From the NCBI GenBank assembly GCA_003254905.1, contig QANU01011770.1, positions 20,017 through 84,016 on the forward strand: a DNA stretch of 64,000 nucleotides, read 5' to 3'. Under the pieces are notes generated by a model. That model searched no databases, had not been told where the DNA came from, and worked only from the letters and a program-made list of their open reading frames with translations. The stretch is from Nissolia schottii. Its lineage: Eukaryota > Streptophyta > Magnoliopsida > Fabales > Fabaceae. A program made the position numbers and the translations under genes. Below are positions 60,501 through 64,000 of the stretch, piece after piece; the first letter of the stretch is position 1, and each line of letters begins with the position of its first letter.

Positions 60501-62982
60501 TAAAAAAATTAATTTTTTAAAAGTTTCATTTTGGACTCTAAATTTTATTTTGGAGTTTACGAGTTTACTTATAATTGAGCATGTTTAACTATTTGTTATG
60601 CTTAACTACTTAATTATATTTATATTGTTATACAAGTGAAGTGCTATGACATAGATATTGATAAATTTTACAATCTATTTATTCAATGAGTGCTTACGCT
60701 CTACAAGTTGATATATACTTTCAAACCTTGTTTATTATTGATTAATCTACGAGAAAGAGCTATTGGAGTTTTAAGAAAGAACAATGATAACTAAAAGTCC
60801 AAGTTGAGAAAGGAAAAAGACGCAAATGATATTTGAAGTGGGTAAATGAGGAGAGTGAGCGAGAGCATGACAACTCTTAAAATATGCTAACGTGGCATAT
60901 GTTAAGAGACATGCATTAAAATTTATATATTATAAATAGATAAAGTATCTCTTCTACCATAATGTGCTAGGATTAGTTAATAATGGAGAGGGAGAAAATA
61001 AACAAAATAAGAAAATTGCTGAAAAGTAAGTTACAAGAACATTAATGAATATGTACCAAACAAACAAAGAACATTAATGAATAATATGCATATGGCACAA
61101 ACATGTGAACAAATAAATACAAAGGTTTAGCTTCGCCTCCTCTCTCACCCTGGCTTGTGTGAAAATAGTTATGTGAGTCCTCTACGTGAGAACAAAGCCT
61201 GTTAAAATAATAGAATCGCGAAGACTTGTGGAAATGCCTATCAATTAGGGCGGGAAGTAAAACGAGCTGGCTGAAGCTCAGGGTCGCACATCTGAGTTCA
61301 AGCTCATTTAAATTTTTGAGTTTTAGTTAACATACAAGCCACCTAAATTTGATTACATAACTTAAATTAAAATTATTAAATTTTTTAAGCTTAATAATTT
61401 ATAATATATAAGAATATAGAATTACTATTTTTAATATTACTGACAATAATAATAATAATCTTTACTACTAATAAATAAAGCTTTTGAGAGTTTTTAACTA
61501 TTTTTTCGTCATATTATCAATTGTCTAATAATACCCTTCACATTACTTCTATCACTTATATTTATGCTTTGTTATTTTGTCCTTTCACATTTCATGTTGT
61601 TTTTCAATTTTTGTCAATTTACTTTTAAAAAAGTAGTTTTCAAAAGCAACATTTTAAAAAAAAATTTGCACCCAAAGGGTTAGTATATAATGATGATCAT
61701 CGTAGTAATAATAATAATAATAATAACAACGACACTGATAATGCCAACGGCAACAACAATGACGACAACGACAACAACAACAACATCAACGTTAACAATG
61801 ATGTCAACAACAATAATCAAGACAACTCACAAATTATTAAGTCAAATATAACAAAGTTTAAACTTGACTAATTTAGCAAATGGACTGAAATTTTGAAAGC
61901 TCAACTCATGAGCTCTAGAGTTTAACTTATTATGTCATTAACAAGTTATAAATAACTCACGAGTTAATTTGACTCACTTCCAACTCTATTGTCAATGATT
62001 GAGGAAGAGAGTCCAATTGGGGTGTGGTCATCGGCAATGAGAAAGAAGCTGAAGATGGTACTTTGTACTCTCAAGTCTCTACCATTAAAATCTCATGATA
62101 TTTGCTACAGCTTCAGATTTGTATATGTTGTGAATTATGTTGCATAGGTACAGATACGATATCTTGTCATATGCGGGTGAGGGTACGGAAAATTCTGAAA
62201 GAAACAAGGTACAAGTACATAAATGATATAAACAAGTATATAAAAATATAAATGATAAGTTACTTAATAAATAATAATAATAATAATAATAATAAGAAGA
62301 AGAAGAAGAAGATAAATGCACCATAAAAAATAAGATAAATGTAACTTAGTGATCTACCTCCAAGTTTCCATCAAAGTACGACCAAAAAGAAATATTTGTT
62401 TCATTTAAAAACAAGTTAAATAGTTTAGTTATAAAATTTGATGTTTATAAGAAAAAGAACTAGTACATTAACCCTGTGTAGGTGCAAGGGTATGCTATGC
62501 AATGTAAATTTAAATAGTGACAAAAAATTATAATCCTTGTGTAATAGATACATAGCCGCAAGAATAGAGCCAACAGTATCTTAGTCATCCTTGGTCTACG
62601 TAGGTGAAAACTATTTCTGCCCTCTTTAATGCGGACTTGATTGTTCATTCTTGCCATGTTTTTTGGGAATATAATGTTTGTGTTAACGTTTTAGCTATGT
62701 ATGATTATAGTTTATTTTTAGGCCTCCATACTTGTGATGTTGTTCCACATTTTCTTCTCTTGCTTTTTTAGCGGATGAGTCTGATACCCTTTATTTCCGG
62801 TATAGTGAGTTTATATTCTTTCAATCTAAGTGTTGTTAGTCTTGTTGTTATAAAAGAAAAATGTATAATACAACATAATTTAACAAAAAAATTGCATCAA
62901 ATATAATGGACGCACACTCAATTAATGAGAGATTTTAACAAATTGAAGAAGTTTATAAGTAGAGTGTTGATAGGGGTACAGT
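60501..62982. other. Gene-poor intergenic DNA with microsatellites
   Basis: No gene recognised. Holds an AAT/AAC run (about 61704-61812) and a TAA then AAG microsatellite (62266-62312). Confidence 0.5.
62266..62312. repeat. TAA/AAG compound microsatellite
   Basis: About nine TAA units followed by six AAG units. Confidence 0.95.
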
Positions 62983-63960
62983 GGTGTACACCATAGAACC
63001 ATCTACGAAACAGACCCACTCCATATTTTATAATTCTCACATTCTCTTTCATACATCTTGCAATCCCCACTTTTATCTCATGCGCGTGTGTACACACTCT
63101 TCAACCAAAACAATTCGTGCTTCTCTCTCTCATTGTCTTCCCATTTCTCTTACTCTCGTTCAATAACAAGCTTTTACAAAATACCACACAAACTTTTGAA
63201 TAACGATACACAAACTTTTATATGTGTATGAACAACATATACACAACAACCAATTTTAAAATTTGGTAACAACATCCATAGACTCTTTAACATAAAAACA
63301 CAAACATTGAGACAAACTTACACAAAGAATTAACTACAATTCAAAATTTTTGAATCAATTATAACTACGAATCATATCAATTATACACAAACTCTTTTGA
63401 TTGGACTACACAAACTTTTTAAAGAAATTTACATAAACAAACAATGGTGCATATGCAAGCTATCTAGCAACCAATTTCTAAAATTGTTAATAACATACAC
63501 AAACTCTTGGGCATAAAAACACAAACATTAACACAAAACTACACAAACCTTTAGCTAACATTCACAATTTTTGGATCACTAATAACCACGGATATACACA
63601 AACTTTTACAAAGTACTACAAAAACTTTTGAACAACGATACACAAACTTTGTGTGTGTATAAACAACATACATAACAATCAATTTCGAAATTCGGCAACA
63701 ACATACACAGACTCTCTATCTTATACAAATATTTCAAAATAGATGCACAAACTATTGTGCTCACTTACTCAAACTTTTTAATAATCAAAAACAAAATATA
63801 AGAAGAAAATGAAAACAAAAGTGATAAAAGAAAAAACTTTGGTATTCACGTGTACAAATTTTTGAACAATAATATACAAACTTTTCTTCAAAAATACACA
63901 AACTTTTGTTAAAAAATACGCAAACTTTTGTTCAAAAAATCATAATGTAATACTCTTTTG
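62983..63960 (+). repeat. ACACAAACTTTTG array with GGTGTACACC start
   Basis: GGTGTACACC (62983-62992) is followed by a CT-rich lead of about 170 bp, then an array in which (CA)CAAACTTTT recurs more than fifteen times. Longer stretches repeat in order: text around AACAACATA(T)ACA...CAATTT(T/C) appears near 63231, 63460 and 63660, a period of about 200-230 bp. The layout parallels 16052-17575. It may continue beyond the window. Confidence 0.65.
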
Positions 63961-64000
63961 AAAATAGGAACTTTGTCTAATTCCAATGTAGAGCATGACT

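Noticed and set aside
62085-62324. Minus-strand stretch with serine and tyrosine runs
   Set aside because: Produced by the TAA/AAG microsatellite.

Overview
This window is plant nuclear DNA from a dicot, most probably a legume. It is AT-rich and intron-bearing, has plant splice signals, and is packed with Ty1/copia and Ty3/gypsy remains, a TRIM, a SINE and many small inverted-repeat elements. The legume placement is inference: the copper amine oxidase resembles the pea seedling diamine oxidase as I recall it. No alignment was run.

Four host genes are supported, all with splice junctions that keep frame. (1) Minus strand, 13713 to 9951: an RGI/RCH-type leucine-rich-repeat receptor kinase, two exons, about 1,141 aa. 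(2) Plus strand, 33972 to 40533: a tail-anchored cytochrome b5, three exons, 122 aa, with a 6.07 kb first intron that holds a copia remnant, a SINE-like unit and a small MITE. (3) Minus strand, 48433 to 42356: a copper amine oxidase, five exons, about 679 aa, with cofactor tyrosine, catalytic aspartate and copper histidines in place; intron 1 hosts a copia remnant, intron 2 a MITE, intron 4 an AAACTTTT-rich array. (4) Plus strand, 55212 to 56750: a 174-aa RRM protein, the plant relative of the RNA-binding half of CYP33/PPIE, behind a telo-box and GCCCA motifs.

Layout. 1-2566: decayed minus-strand Ty3/gypsy remains with a 0.68 kb LTR. 4509-8262: copia element with two LTRs and a nested solo-LTR-like insertion. 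9951-13749: receptor kinase. 14171-27960: gene-poor, AT-rich DNA with several TIR elements, a GAACAAAC repeat array, a gypsy LTR fragment and a 534-base assembly gap. 27965-30116: solo gypsy LTR. 30122-33340: repeats. 33972-40533: cytochrome b5. 42356-48433: amine oxidase. 48787-49753: two inverted copies of a MULE-like MITE. 50685-53685: a 3.0 kb solo gypsy LTR with perfect 5-bp target duplication. 55212-56750: RRM gene. 57640-58630: a GCGGCGGTT/AACCGCCGC palindromic array. 59185-59571: a TRIM with perfect target duplication. 62983-64000: an ACAAACTTTT array that may run off the window.

The host genes show no functional linkage; this is ordinary plant synteny, not an operon or cluster. I found no clear new biological system. 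The best lead is a possible family of TIR elements sharing termini like TGTTACATGTACACC. Its two short copies are well supported. Its link to three longer ACAAAC-rich arrays is inference from shared words and layout.
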